Assembly: GCF_030052815.1 (NCBI RefSeq)
Contig: NC_079495.1
Span: 32,087,967-32,151,966 of the forward strand
DNA: 64,000 nucleotides
Source of the DNA: Hevea brasiliensis
Taxonomy: Eukaryota > Streptophyta > Magnoliopsida > Malpighiales > Euphorbiaceae
Direction of reading: 5' to 3'
Shown here: positions 1-12,266 of the stretch, one piece after another
Position numbering within the stretch: the stretch's first letter is position 1
Layout: every line of letters begins with the position of its first letter
Made by a program: the position numbers and the translations under genes
Notes under the pieces: generated by a model
What the model saw: the letters and a program-made list of their open reading frames with translations, nothing else
Told to the model about the DNA's origin: nothing
The model's database searches: none

Positions 1-2646
1 ACTGCAAATGTGGTGACACTGTGCACTATGCAGATCCAGACGCTCACCCAGTCTAAGGTTTGCTAGGCTCTCTATCGGTCTCACCAGTACCTACGCATTG
101 CAAAAGCGACGCGCTAAGCAATACAACTTAGTGGTGCCAATATAAAATAAAAATAAACTAAATAAATAAATATGCAGATATTATATTATCATTTCATGCA
201 AAATGAATTTATGATAATTGTTCATAATAGTGTAACTTTTAGTACATTTGTGTTCTTTATTTGGTTGTAATTTATTTAGTATTATTTCAGTTGCCCAAGT
301 AACCGATACTAGTCGACTGGACTGGATAAATGGGTAAACTGGCACTGGGTATCAAGTACCTCGGGCTGTCACACTATCAGTTACATAGTGTTTGTCAGGT
401 GTGCAACAGAATGCCTAACAAACCATATAAGCAATCAGGCATAAAGTCGAGTGTATCAAGCATAGCAAAATGGCCATAGGCCATAATATCATAAAATGAC
501 ATAAAATATCACAAATCACGGAATGGCACAAAGCCATATACAGTACTGCTATCGGAATCCTATTGGCATGCCAACCTATCCAAACCAATCATTTTAGGCA
601 TACTAGGACATGTTTTCAAAGTTAGTTGTTTATTTCCTTACACTTTATGTTTATTGGTTACTATTTACCCTACTATTCATGCATAAATATTGACTTTTTC
701 ATACATAATAGACATGTTAGTTCTAATTACACCAAAATATCACATTTTGAACTTTATACTTATTGGCATTAGTTGCCAAACTTAATTCATAGCCCATTGA
801 TTGTTATTTCAAATTTTTCAGATTTCATGGTTCATGTTTATTATTCTATTGGACCAATCTATAGTGAGAATTTAGCTAAACTTTCTTCATGAAAGTTGTT
901 CCGTTATGTGTCTTCTTTAATTTCCTTTTTGAATCACTCCATTTGGAGTTTTGTAGCTAAGTTATGGTATTTTTACCATAACTGGTCAGATTGTTCTAAT
1001 TCCAGAACTCTGGGTAGAATTTGGTTCTGCCAGTTTTGGTGTCCTAACTTTGGTGGACAATTTCATTAGGTTATGGTCAAACTTTGGGTTTCTATTCTTC
1101 ATGAAAGTTGTTCTACTATGTCTAATATTTTCATTGGTTCAAAAATCAGGTCATTTGGACCTTCCTACACAAAGTTATGGCCAATTGAACAAATACTATT
1201 CATTTGGTCAATTTTCCAGGTCCAGAATTGGTTATCCGGATTTGGTCAATTTTTAGGTCATCCTAAGTTGGTTTTCTTTTCTTCATCAAAGTTGTGGCAC
1301 TATGACCCTAGTTTCACCTCCAATTAGCCTTGCACCAATTGAAGCTACACAAACCAAGTTATGGCTACCTAAACACTCTGGACTCAAGTCCAGACCTGCA
1401 GGCATAACAGGGAAGCATACCAAATCCTTAATCTAATACCACAATTCACTTCATTTTGTAGTTAAATCTTACCAAATGGTCACTAATTGACCATTCAAAT
1501 ATTCATTCACCACCACATGAATAAAACCCTAATTTTTCTCAAAACCCTAATTCCCAAAATTTCAATTCTTGCACTACACACATAATTTAAGGTTCTAATT
1601 CACTTGTGCACATACAAAGGCATCTCTACACCATTTTAATTCACTTAAAAATCATCAAATCACTCCCAGGTCTTGGCTTTTGAAATTCAAGGAAAGTACA
1701 AACATGCAAGTTTTTGTTAAAATTTTTCAAATTCTAACTTAGTTCTTACTCCTAATATGAAAACTAAAGAGAAAAGGGAGGGAAATGGGCACTAACCTCT
1801 TGAAGCTCAATCTAGGGTGTCTAATATTCCACTTTCTCTTCAATTCTTGGCAGCCAAACACTTTCCCAAGGTGAGATGTTAAATTTTTATGAAGGAAGTT
1901 AGGGATTTTGGAGTGAAAATTCAAGACTTTGAAAGCTTGAAGGAGAAAATCAATGGAGGTGGGTGTAGATGGAGTTTCGGCCAAGATGTGATAAGGAAGA
2001 AGATGAAGTGGTTTTTGGTCTTATTTATCTCTTATAATGAGTTTGTTTAATTGTGATTGGTGGGAGAGTTTTTAATGACATCATGCTTATGTCATTATTT
2101 GATTTTTATTTCATTTTTTTGTTTTGTTTTTCTTCCTTGTTTTACTTATTTTTAATAAAATTTTCATAAATATTAATTCACATTTTATGTCATAAATCTC
2201 ACTTACTTAAATGGACAAGTTGGTCAAAAATCATCTCTGAAGGTGAAATGACCAAAATGCCCTTCGTTTAGCTTAGTGAGCTAAAATCGTCTGTACCGAT
2301 TGATTTAATTTTTCTTGTGTTTTCTTAGCAATTTATTATCATCAAAACCTTAATAACTCTTCACTGGAGTCTCAAAAATTATTTCACAGGGTTCCCCTCG
2401 GGTCTAGGGTTGCTAACTACCTTTGCAGTCGCTTCCCGCTAGGTCACCCATCACCGGAGCACCGGCTCATTTAACCTTAATGCATTTCATTGCTTAAATT
2501 TTTTCTTAATTTTTCTTACAATCATTTGGTTTATTTATGACTCCTCACTCTAGTCTAAATATAATTATAGACATTCTGGCTTTTCGGACAGACATTAGTC
2601 ATCAAAATAGTAGAATGTACGGACTATCTAAAGTGAGGGCATTACG
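1..2646 (-). mobile_element. Ty3/gypsy LTR, left end cut by window edge
   Basis: This is the inner and 5' part of a long gypsy LTR read on the minus strand. It matches, block by block, the better-delimited minus-strand LTRs further right: the hairpin block (113-131), the paired TTCATGAA modules (886-893 and 1098-1105), a GC-rich block near 2390-2475 and the U3 start near 2646, where the plus strand reads gggcattacg instead of the usual gggcattaca. The closest relative by eye is the solo LTR at 7602-21578. The other end, and hence any TSD or internal coding region, lies left of the window, so I cannot tell a solo LTR from the 5' LTR of a whole element. The short open frames here are not genes. 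Confidence 0.75.
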
Positions 2647-3356
2647 GGAGTAGCTACTACTCCTCTACAGCATTTGAAGTTCAGGACTTTGGTAGCTAAA
2701 GTTTCCTATTCAGTAGTCAAAGCAGCAACTACCTGCTAAGGGCATTTAAGGTTCAAGACTTCGTCAGTCGAAGTAACTTTTGCCTACCCATTTTCTCTTT
2801 TCATTCCAAGGCTCCAAAACCCAATTTTATATATAGAAGTGACCTAGAATTGATGCCATGATGTGTATATAGAGTTATGATAACTCATTAGGGTCTATCT
2901 TTTATAGGATCAGGCTTGAGGGACTCGAAAAGCTAAAGTTGAAAGGAATAGCGATTGTTCGTGTTTGGTGTTTGATAGGCTACAAGAGATTACTAACACT
3001 AGCCCTAATTTAATTAATTGTAACTAAACTCATGATCATTCACATGCATCATTTCATGATTTTATTAGGTTGTATTGATACACTTGCATCATATAGTCAT
3101 AAAAGGGTAGTAATTATTACATTTCATTCATGTTTAGTTAGTTAATTGCATATTTTTGGTAAATTTTGTTATTAATCAAAAAATGTGTTGATCTAACCTA
3201 ATTCCTTAATTTTTGCATTTTATCAGGTGTTTTGATGAGATCCTTAAACCAAAGATAAGTTTGAAAACGGTCTACAGATCAAAAAGTGAAGAACAAAAAA
3301 CCAAAAGAGTTGCACCGGGTTTACAAGTAAGCTACACGAGCCATGCAACCTAAACT
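2647..3356. other. Unassigned AT-rich stretch, right end probably Athila-like LTR
   Basis: No coding frame is recognisable. The last part, about 3230-3356, reads naturally into the sequence after 45712 once the 42 kb stack is removed (shared TSD AAACT), so it is probably the left part of the Athila-like LTR that continues at 45713. The first part (2650-2790) carries repeated phrases around ttcgtcagtcgaag, resembling the TTCGGCAGCCGAA motif in the LTRs of copia B, so it may be an old fragment of a related LTR. I see no clear ends for such a fragment. Confidence 0.4.
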
Positions 3357-3429
3357 TGTAACATCCTCACTTTAGGTAGTTCATACATTCTACTATTTCG
3401 ATGACCAATGTCTGTCCAGACAGCCAGAA

Positions 3430-6400
3430 TGTAATACCTCTATTTGCATAGCCTGGTAAATTATACTGTTCTGATGACCGGTGTCGGTCCGGACAATTAA
3501 AAGGATTAGACCTATGTTTAAGACATCTAGAAAAGCCCTGAATGAAAATAAATAGTGATTACCAGATGGAAAAGTAAAAATAAGAAAAACAAAGCATAAA
3601 GAGTTAAATGAGCTGAGGGTCATAGTGATGGGTGACCTTATCGGGAAGTTACTACAAGGTCAGTCTTAACTCGAATTCTGAATAGGAAAATGTGACGCCG
3701 CTGTCCTAAGGACTATTGTGAACACAGCGGAAAAGAGAAAATCACGAAAAAGAGTTGTTAAACAGGTCAAATAATTAGATTAGAGATCCAGAAGAAATAT
3801 CGAGTAACTTGTAAACCGGATTGAACCAGCGAGGGGCAATTTGGTCAATTCACCCCTAAAACTGACTCCTGACCTATCTATCCAATACAATTAGAGAAAA
3901 GAAAATTTCAGAATCGGAAATTTAATTAAAGAAATAATGGAAAAATAAATGCAAAAGAAAAAGAAAAAAAAGGAAAAAGTTTATTACATCACCTTACATC
4001 ACTATTATGACATCATAAATAATTTTAATTTTTACTACAAATATTGACCAAGTCAAAGAAGAATAATAGACATAAAATAACCAAAAACTAAAAAGGAAAA
4101 AAATCGTTCTTCTTCTCCCCTAGTTGGCCGCCCTTCCTCTCTCTCTCTTCACCATTGTAGAACTCCATTGAAGCTTGAGTTCAAGCTTTGAAACTCCCAC
4201 TAAACCTTACCTTGCCCCCAAATTTCTCCATTAGAACTTGATAACCTCACTTGAGAAGAGGATTGAGCAAGAAAGAAAGAAGAAAAGAGGAGTGGAATTG
4301 AAGATTGAACTTCAAAGTTTAAGGTTAGTGAATTAAATTGAAAATTCTACTTTATTACTTGTGTTCTTGGTGTAAATAACTTAGAAATTAACTTAAAATT
4401 AAAAGAAAACAACTGTTGGGGGACCAAAGGAAATTTTGGGCAGCTTATGTTAGGGTTTGAAACGAATGATTTTGATGTGTTTAGGTTGAATGAAGTGTGT
4501 AGACATTGAATGTGATCTTTGAATGCATTAGATTTGAACTTTATGTAATTAGGGTTTTTGAGCATGTGAAAAAATGGAAAAAAATTTGAGAATTGGTCAA
4601 TTGATGTAGTTGACCTTACTTGAGTTGAGAAATGGTCAATTATGACCATTTGTGGTGTGTGTGAATTGCTAGAACCAAGTTTCATTTCATATTGGTTAGG
4701 GTCAGTATGCTGACAGCTTGACCAAGGTCTATTTCAGGGACCAAAACTGAAAATTTACCAACCCAATTGGTATGAGGCCAATTGATAATGAAACTAAACA
4801 CAAAATAAACCATTTTTCATTTAGGAACCATGCCCAGAAAATGACATTAGGATAGTGAACAATTAGGCCAAATCCGGATTTAGGCACATTGCCCTGTACA
4901 AAAATGACCAAATGAACAGTAGTTACTTAAATGACCATAACTTGGTCTAGGAAGGTCCAAATGACCTGAATCTTATATCGATAGAAAGCTAAGACATAGC
5001 CCTACAACTTTCATGAAGAAAAAAGCCCAAATTTTGGCCATAACCTATCTGAAAAGTCACCTGCAATCAGCACACCAAAACTGCCAGTATCCATAAAATG
5101 CACAGAATTCTGGGTAACACCAAATCTGGCCAGCCCCATTCAAATAGTCATATCTTAGGCTACAAAACTCCAAATAGAGTGATTCAAAAAGGGAATTAAA
5201 TTTAAGAGAATAAGGAATAATTTCTATGAAGAAAACTTTCCCAAATTCTAACAGTAACATGACCAATGGAATAGTACAAAACAAGACACAAAATCTGGAA
5301 AATTTGAAATTGTGCCTAGGAAAACTAAAAATCTAAGGAGCAACTAAAACCAACAAAATTGGTAACCAAAATGTGGTATGTGGGTGAAATTGAAATCCTT
5401 ATACCTAATAAGCATAAGAAAGTCAACAAATTGACTTGAATAGTGTCATGAATAGTAACTCTGAAATGAAAATTTCCAAGAACATTAGTATAAGCATATT
5501 GGGGCTAGAATTAAGTATATATGAATTAATTATTGGATTTATTGTGAGATAAGATACTAAAATAGTATAAATTGTGTGTTTCAGTTGAAAAAGACCTAGA
5601 AAATGATAGGGCAAACTGAGTCAAGGCCTAGAGGCGACTCACATCAGGTTTGTGCACAAAAATTTTTAAATTATAGTTTTCACAATGAAAATTGATTTGT
5701 TATACATTGTGAATGTGTTTTGTTCATTATGAATTTCGAGAATGTTGTGTTGCCTATTTTACAATGGAAATTTGGAATGAAAATTATTTATTGATTTGTA
5801 TGAAATATTTGAACAATATGGTTTTGAATTTGGTTATGGCCTTGGAAATTTTATTTGAGAATTTGTGTGTTGCCTACTTTAGAAATGGAGATTTGAAATG
5901 AAGTTTGTTTGATTGTTGTATCAATTATGATTGAACATCATAGTTTTAAATTGTTTTTGACTCACACTTGGCATGACAGCCCCTTACTATGTTCCTCCTC
6001 CACTTGTGGGGTTGAGTTTGATATTTGATCACTTTCCTCCCTCTCTTGCTTGCCAGTCTGAGATGAGTTTGGATGAGTACTCATTAGCTAGCTAGCCAAC
6101 TCCCTCATTGATTTCGATTAGTGGGGTGAGTTTGCCTTGTCGTGGTGTACAACAGGGCATTTTTGGAAATTTTATGTCATGACCTAAGTTGTGTGATTGA
6201 TTGGTAACACTGTGTTTATTAAATTGTTTGATCAAATTTGTGTTATATTAAGCTTTGAAAATTGTTAAATATTTAAATTGTGATTTGTTATAAATGTGGT
6301 TTGAAAATTGAAATGTGATTGTGAAATATATGAACTATGAATTAATAACAAATATTTTATATTATGCATTTTATCCTTTATTGTGCACCACTGAGTATTT

Positions 6401-7081
6401 TTACACTCAGCGATAGCTTCTTTTGCTGTCGCAGATAGGAGCAAGGAGAAAGCAGCAGAGTGTGCTGCTGTTGATAAGACTACACTGACTTTTTGTATGG
6501 GTATTTATTTATATCCTTGTAAATTTGACTTGATGTAAATAATCTTTTGTTCATATGTATCTAAGTAGTTAGATGAGCAGTTGTACATTAAAGTTGTAAT
6601 AATATTATTTTTGATTTTTCTTTTGTAAATTAAGATTTATGTATGTAAATTTAATTTAATGCAATGTTTATGAGTTTATTGAATTATTTTGAAAAATTTT
6701 TGAGTTATGAATTTTGAATTGAAATTTGATTGAATTGTATTGATTTGAGGATATATTGGCGGCTGGGGTTGAGAAATGAAATTATTGGGAGCGTTTTCAC
6801 AGGTTTTCAAGAACTGGTTTTTCTCAATTATAGACGGTAGTCTACCGAAATTTTTATAAAATTTGTGAAAACTTTAAGTTGATTGAAAATTTGATATGTG
6901 GTTTATCTTCAAATAAAAGTTTTTAATTCCTACCAAAAGTGCTCGCCACCTTCGAAAAGTAAAAAAATTGTTTTAAAATCTTTTGTAGTGTATTTAATGG
7001 GTTATCGGTAAGTGAAGTTCGATAATTCATTAAGTATACTACGGGATCATGTTATGCCTTACAGAGGGGTAAGGTGTGACA
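3430..7081 (+). mobile_element. Gypsy solo LTR (plus), inserted in the 3357 LTR
   Basis: The LTR starts TGTAATACCTC and ends GGGGTAAGGTGTGACA, about 3.65 kb, with no coding region. The flanks are CAGAA (3425-3429) and TAGAA (7082-7086), a 5-bp TSD with one mismatch. Removing it rejoins the host LTR in the order seen in its relative at 21480-21578. Its 3' end is the reverse complement of the left end of the minus-strand solo LTR at 15734, so both belong to one subfamily. It holds a TTCATGAA module (5010-5017) and a polypyrimidine and AT-rich middle. The open frames inside are short and unrelated to any retroelement protein. Confidence 0.8.
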
Positions 7082-7086
7082 TAGAA

Positions 7087-7601
7087 TATCGGAAACTACA
7101 CTTAAAATAGAGTGAGGAGTCATAAATTGATCAAATAAAGACAAAGTAAAATTAAGGAAAAATTTAAGAAATGAAATACAAAGAGGTTAAATGAGCTCGA
7201 GCTACAGTGATGGGTGACCCTAACGGGAAGCGACTGTGAAGACAGTTGACAACCCTAGACCCATGGGAAACCCTGTGGAATATTTATTTGGGACTTAAGT
7301 GAAGAATTATTGAGGTTTAGATGACAATAGAGTGCCAAGAAAAATTGTGTAAATCGGTACAGATAATTTTAACTCGGTAAACAAAACGAAGGGTATTTTG
7401 GTCATTTCACACTCAGAGATGATTTTTGACCAACTTGTCCATTTAAGTAAGTGAGGTTTATATCATAAAATGTGAATAAATATTGATAAAAAATTTAATT
7501 AGAAAAGAGGAGAGAAAATAAGAAAAGAAAATAAAAGAAATGAAATTCAAATAATATTTATTAAATAAGCATGACATAAGAATGACATCATTAAAATTTT
7601 T
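7087..7601 (+). repeat. Second piece of the 3357 solo LTR
   Basis: This resumes the host LTR after the 3430-7081 insertion. It contains the conserved GC-rich block (about 7196-7280, core gatgggtgacc) and a purine-rich stretch that match the other LTRs. It is broken at 7601 by a minus-strand LTR flanked by TTTTT on both sides. Confidence 0.7.
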
Positions 7602-8306
7602 TGTGACATCCCTCAGCCGTCTATAGTGTAGTCTAGCAAGGCATGTCACATAGAGTGCCAGAGCTCCTTCACTTATCTTTTTCCAAATTTATAGTTCTTA
7701 ATTTATTGATAAAAAGAGTTTATGTGAAGTTTATACCATTTATACCAATTCTTAAAAATTTGATTAAGTTGAAATTCCCAAAAATTTTACAAAAAATCTG
7801 GCAGAGTGCCGTCTAAAAATTAAGAAAAATAGTTCTTCCAAACCTGTTAAAAACACTTCTAATATATTCTTCAAATCTCAACTCCAATCAACTTCAACTA
7901 ATTTTATCAATCTCAATATTGCAAATCATAATTTCATTGCAATTCATAATTTCATATATAAACAAATTCAGGCTCAAACTTCAAAAATAAAATATAGAAA
8001 TTCGTTAATTACATAATTTACATTAATTACAGGGGTTTACAACTTACAAGGAAAAATGAAAACCTACGTACAAAATGCAAAATACAAAATACAAAAACAC
8101 AAAATAAAATCCTAGAGTCCTACCAAGTACACTACAGATGAGAGGTGACACTGGACTTTATGCAAAATCTAGACTTTCACTCGGTCTGAGGTCGGCTAGG
8201 CTTCTCAGCTGTGTCTCCAGTACCTATGCATGGAAAAAAGTGACGAGCTAAGCAATACTGCTTAGGGGTGCCAATATAAAATAAAAATAAATAAATATGT
8301 AAGTAT

Positions 8307-9320
8307 TGTAGCCCCCCTTACCCGTTTACTGTATAGCCGAGTAAGATATGTTACACAGTATACCGGAACACCCTATTTTTATCTCAATCATTTTTATTCT
8401 TCCTTAATTTATTTTTATCATGGTTATGAAGTACAATATATTTTATTTAAGTTATTTATTGAAATTATAATTTATTTGAGGTTTTGCAAATTTTATAGAA
8501 AATTCGGCAGAGTGCCGGCTAAAAATGGATAAAACAGTTCTTTGGAACCTGAGAAAAACACTTTCAAAATTCTCAATCAATCCCAAACTCCATTTCATCA
8601 TCAAAATCTCAATATTTTTCAACAACATTTCCATTACTCAATCATTCATTTCATATGATATTCATGTAAGAGCCATCAATAAATATTCACTTTTTCATTC
8701 ATAAACATAATGTTCACTATTTACATTGATAACAAAATACATTACATGAGTTTCAATTTCACATGAGAAAGTGAAAGTTAATTACAAAATATCAAAATAA
8801 AACCTAGTGTCCTACCAATGCACTGATGACAGTGAGGTGACACGGATACTATGCAGAGCTGCAGAAGGTCTCACCCAGTCTGTGGTCTACTGGGCTCTCG
8901 GTCGGTCTTTCCAGAACCTACGTGTGGCAAAAAGCAACGCGCTAAGCAATAATGCTTAGTAGTGCCAATAATAAAATAAAAAAGAAATAACAGAAAATAA
9001 ATATGCAGTGCATGTTCTGATGTCTTATGCAGATAATTTTTCAATCATTATTGGTAATCTTATTTATTATGTACTTGTTATATTCATAATTTCATTAAAT
9101 TTATTCCCTTTCATTTTTGGTTGCCCAAGTAACCTATACTGGATGACTGGACTGGATAAACGGGTAAACTGGCACTGGGTATCTAGTACCTCAGGCCATC
9201 ACACCATCGGTCACATATGCATCTCCCGATGTGCAACAGAATAGCTAATAAGCTGTAATAACATTAGGCACAAGGCCAAGTATCAACACAATGTCAGAAC
9301 GGCTATAGAATGGCATAATA
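8307..9320 (-). repeat. Truncated 3' LTR of the minus-strand gypsy element
   Basis: This part is nearly identical to 12267-13290, the R/U5-side third of the element's 5' LTR, including the hairpin CTAAGCA-ATAA-TGCTTAG at 8942-8959. Near 9320 the match stops and RNase H coding sequence (minus strand) begins, so the U3 side of this LTR has been deleted together with the end of pol. Confidence 0.85.
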
Positions 9321-10880
9321 ACATAAGCGACCACCTTTCCCTCTTACATCAATACACACCCTAACCCATTATGAGAGGCATCACTGTAGACCACAAAGTT
9401 CTTTCCCGACACTGGCTGTGTTAACACTGGTGCCTCTGTTAACATAGCCTTCAACTTCTCAAAACTGGTATGACACTTGTCATTCTAGTCAAATCTGACA
9501 TTCTTGTGTAACAACTTGGTCATTGGAGCTACTATTAAAGAAAATCCCTTCACAAATCTTCTGTAATATCCAGCTAGCCCCAAGAAACTTTTGACCTCAG
9601 TTGTATTTTTGGGAGGCTTCCATTCCATCACTGCTTCTATTTTCTTGGGATCCACTCTAATCCCATTAGCTGACACTATGTGTCCAAGGAATGCAATTTC
9701 ATTCAACCAGAAGTCACACTTCGACAACTTAGCATACAACTTCTTTTCTCTTAGGGTTTGCAGAACAATCCTCAAATGCTCATCATGTTCTTCCCTGGTC
9801 TTGGAATACACCAAAATATCATCAATAAAGACCACTATGAACCGATCTAGGTATGGAAGGAAGATACGGTTCATAAGGTCCATGAATGCATCTGGTGCAT
9901 TTGTTAGGCCAAAGGGCATCACCAGGAACTCATAATGCCCATATCGGGTCCTGAATGTAGTCTTTGGCACATCTACATCCTTCACCCTCAACTGATGATA
10001 CCCTGATCTCAGATCAATTTTGGAAAATACTCCTGCTCCCTTCAACTGATCAAGCAGATCATCAATTATAGGCAACGGATATTTGTTCTTTATTGTCACT
10101 TTATTCAACTGCCGGTAATCGATGCATAACCTCAAAGTCCCATCCTTCTTCTTTACAAACAGCATTGGAGCTCCCTATGGTGATACACTAAGGTGTATGA
10201 ACCCCTTATCCAGCAACTCCTGTAACTGGTTTTCAGTTCTTTCAATTTTATGGGTGCCATCCTATAAGGAGCAATAGAGATTGGTGCTGTACCCGGCAGT
10301 ATCTCAATAGCAAATTCAACTTCCCTTTCTGGTGGCAAACCAGGCAATTCTTCAGGGAACACATCAGGGAAGTCTCTTACTATGGGTATGTCACACAGAT
10401 CTGGCTTAGCCTACCTAGTGTCCACCACATGTGCTAGGTAGGCTTCACAGCCTTTTGTCATCAGCTTTCTTGCAATTGTGGCTGAGATGACATTGGACAA
10501 GAAATCTGTCCTTTGCCCCATAACTGTGATCTCATTACCCTCAGGAGTTTTCAATGAAATCCTCTTCAACTTACAATCAACCATTGCCTGATGACGTGAC
10601 AACCAGTCCATTCTTGAAATCACGTCAAACTCATGGAAAGGCAATTCAATCAGGTCTGCCAAGAATTCATACCCCTAAATCCTTAATGGGCAACCATTGT
10701 ACACTTTGTTCACCACTATACTATGGCCCAATGGATTAGTAACCAGGATATCTTGGTCACTCTCTCCTGCTTATATCCCCCTTTCTATAGGTAGGTTGAT
10801 GCAGATGTATGAATGAGTGGTCCTGGATCCACCAATGCATGCATAGATGTATTGTAGAGGGAGAACGTACCCCTGATGAG
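9320..10880 (-). pseudogene. Gypsy pol remnant: protease, reverse transcriptase, start of RNase H
   Basis: Read on the minus strand, this has an aspartic protease region, then RT and the first residues of RNase H. The protease active site DPG lies at 10829-10821, but one base is missing right after it, which shifts the frame. A later protease segment (10662-10411) contains MDWLSRHQA and VDCKLKR. The RT runs from 10362 through 9485 with the catalytic FIDD motif intact ([11 protein letters not shown]) and the FGLTNAP block. A frameshift near 10230 joins two RT pieces, and a Trp codon has become TAG at about 9487-9489. RNase H begins with a VYSDAS-like motif and ends after VLM where the deletion starts. 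The enzyme would copy element RNA into DNA, but this copy cannot make a full protein. Confidence 0.9.
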
Positions 10881-10999
10881 GTCCGGGGCATCTTGCTCCT
10901 CCTGAGCTCTTATGGCATAGGCTCTGATAGGTGCTCTGACCTCAGGTCTCTTTGCTGGCTCAGATGTAGGTCTCTGTGATGGTCCAACTACCTAAGATT

Positions 11000-12139
11000 T
11001 GCCAGATTTCCTACCCCTTTGTGGTGCAGGAGCAGGTCTATTTGCTTGTGTTGGAGCAGCTGTAGCAGTTCTGCGTGGATAGTTCCTCAACTGATGCTCT
11101 GTCGACCCATGCCTTAAGCTGGCACTAGTCACTCTCTAATACTCTCCCTTATGCCATTTCAGACAATGTGGACATGCAGAAGATGCTGGGGCTGGTCTCT
11201 TGAACCCCATCCCTGGAGAGCTACCCACTGATGGTGTGGACTGACCTCTCCTAGGGGTGAACTGTGGCCTGGGCCCCTGAGACTGACCCTGACCTTGAGG
11301 TTGACCTGAACTCTGTGCAGGTGGACCTTTGAACTTCTTCCTAGGTGCAGGAGATAAACTGGACTGACCTAGGCCCTTCTTCTGCTATCTATCCCTTCTG
11401 GTCTGCTCACTTATTCTAACCTTTATAACTTTTATTACAGCTTCCACTAACTTGGTGAAGTCTGTGATTCCCAAGGCAATAGTCATGATCTTTATGTTAT
11501 CATTTAATCCCTCTTCAAATCTTTTACACTTCTCAGCTTCATTAGGGACTATCTCCCTTCCGTAGCGGCTTAGTCTGACAAACTCCTTCTCATACTCTGC
11601 TACTGATAGCTGTCTCTGCCTCAAGTTAATGAACTCTCCTCTTCTTCTTCTAGGTATACACTACCCACATATTTCTTCTTAAATTCAGAGAGGAAGAAGT
11701 CCCAAGTTATTACTTCTGGCTGCACTTCACTAGGCACTGTATACCACCATTGGTAGGCATCATCTTGCAACAGACATACTGCAGCTTCTAGGTTTTGCTC
11801 TGGAGTGCAGTGGAGTTGCTTTAAAACCCTTCCTGTTCTGTTCAACCAGTTTTTGGCTACAACAGAATCATCTTCTCTCTTTCCAAAGAAATCCACTGCT
11901 CCAAATTTTCTCAATCTTTCCAGATGTGATTTCTGTTGTGGAAGTGGTGGTGGTGTTGGCATTACCCCAGCCATTTGTCTGAAAAACTCGGGCATTTGCT
12001 GGAACATGGCCTGTGGAGGCTAAGCAGGCTCTACTAGAGCTGGTGGAGCAGGTTCTCCCCTACCCCCAGGCTCAGTTACTGCAGCTGGAGCATGACTCTC
12101 TACTTCCTCCTCAATTGGCCTCTGAGATGTGGGGTCCAT
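11000..12139 (-). pseudogene. Gypsy gag remnant
   Basis: Gag forms the cytoplasmic particle that packages element RNA. The likely start is the ATG at 12139-12137 (MDPTSQ), 111 bases inside the primer-binding site. A TAG interrupts it at 12022-12020. The main body carries the proline-rich stretch after FFRQMAGVM and the retrotransposon gag core (FGAVDFFGKREDD, AYQWW, ITWDFF). A frameshift near 11620 moves the rest into another frame (AEYEKEFVRLSRYG). Toward the C-terminus two zinc-knuckle-like segments are visible near 11050-11180, the first as CPHCLKWHKGEY and the second with its cysteines replaced, so nucleic-acid binding is probably lost. The closest match is the plus-strand gag at 58083-58730. 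Confidence 0.9.
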
Positions 12140-12249
12140 ATCCTATTCAAAATAACAAAGAGAAACAGATCTGCATTAGTGTCACCTCAACTCTTACAAA
12201 TGCAATGCATGGTATGGACTCGATCTAGGCCCATAAACGTCTAAACCGT

Positions 12250-12261
12250 GCTCTGATACCA
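12250..12261 (-). other. Primer-binding site, initiator tRNA-Met type
   Basis: On the minus strand this reads TGGTATCAGAGC, the plant initiator tRNA-Met complement used by many LTR retrotransposons. It lies five bases inside the 5' LTR (12267), where minus-strand DNA synthesis would start. Confidence 0.9.
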
Positions 12262-12266
12262 CTAAA

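Noticed and set aside
1050..1327. Small open frames in the LTRs as genes
   Set aside because: They fall in AT-rich non-coding LTR sequence, have no family resemblance and lie in different frames in related LTR copies.
9591..9935. Plus-strand open frame of 114 codons
   Set aside because: It is the antisense of the reverse transcriptase on the minus strand.
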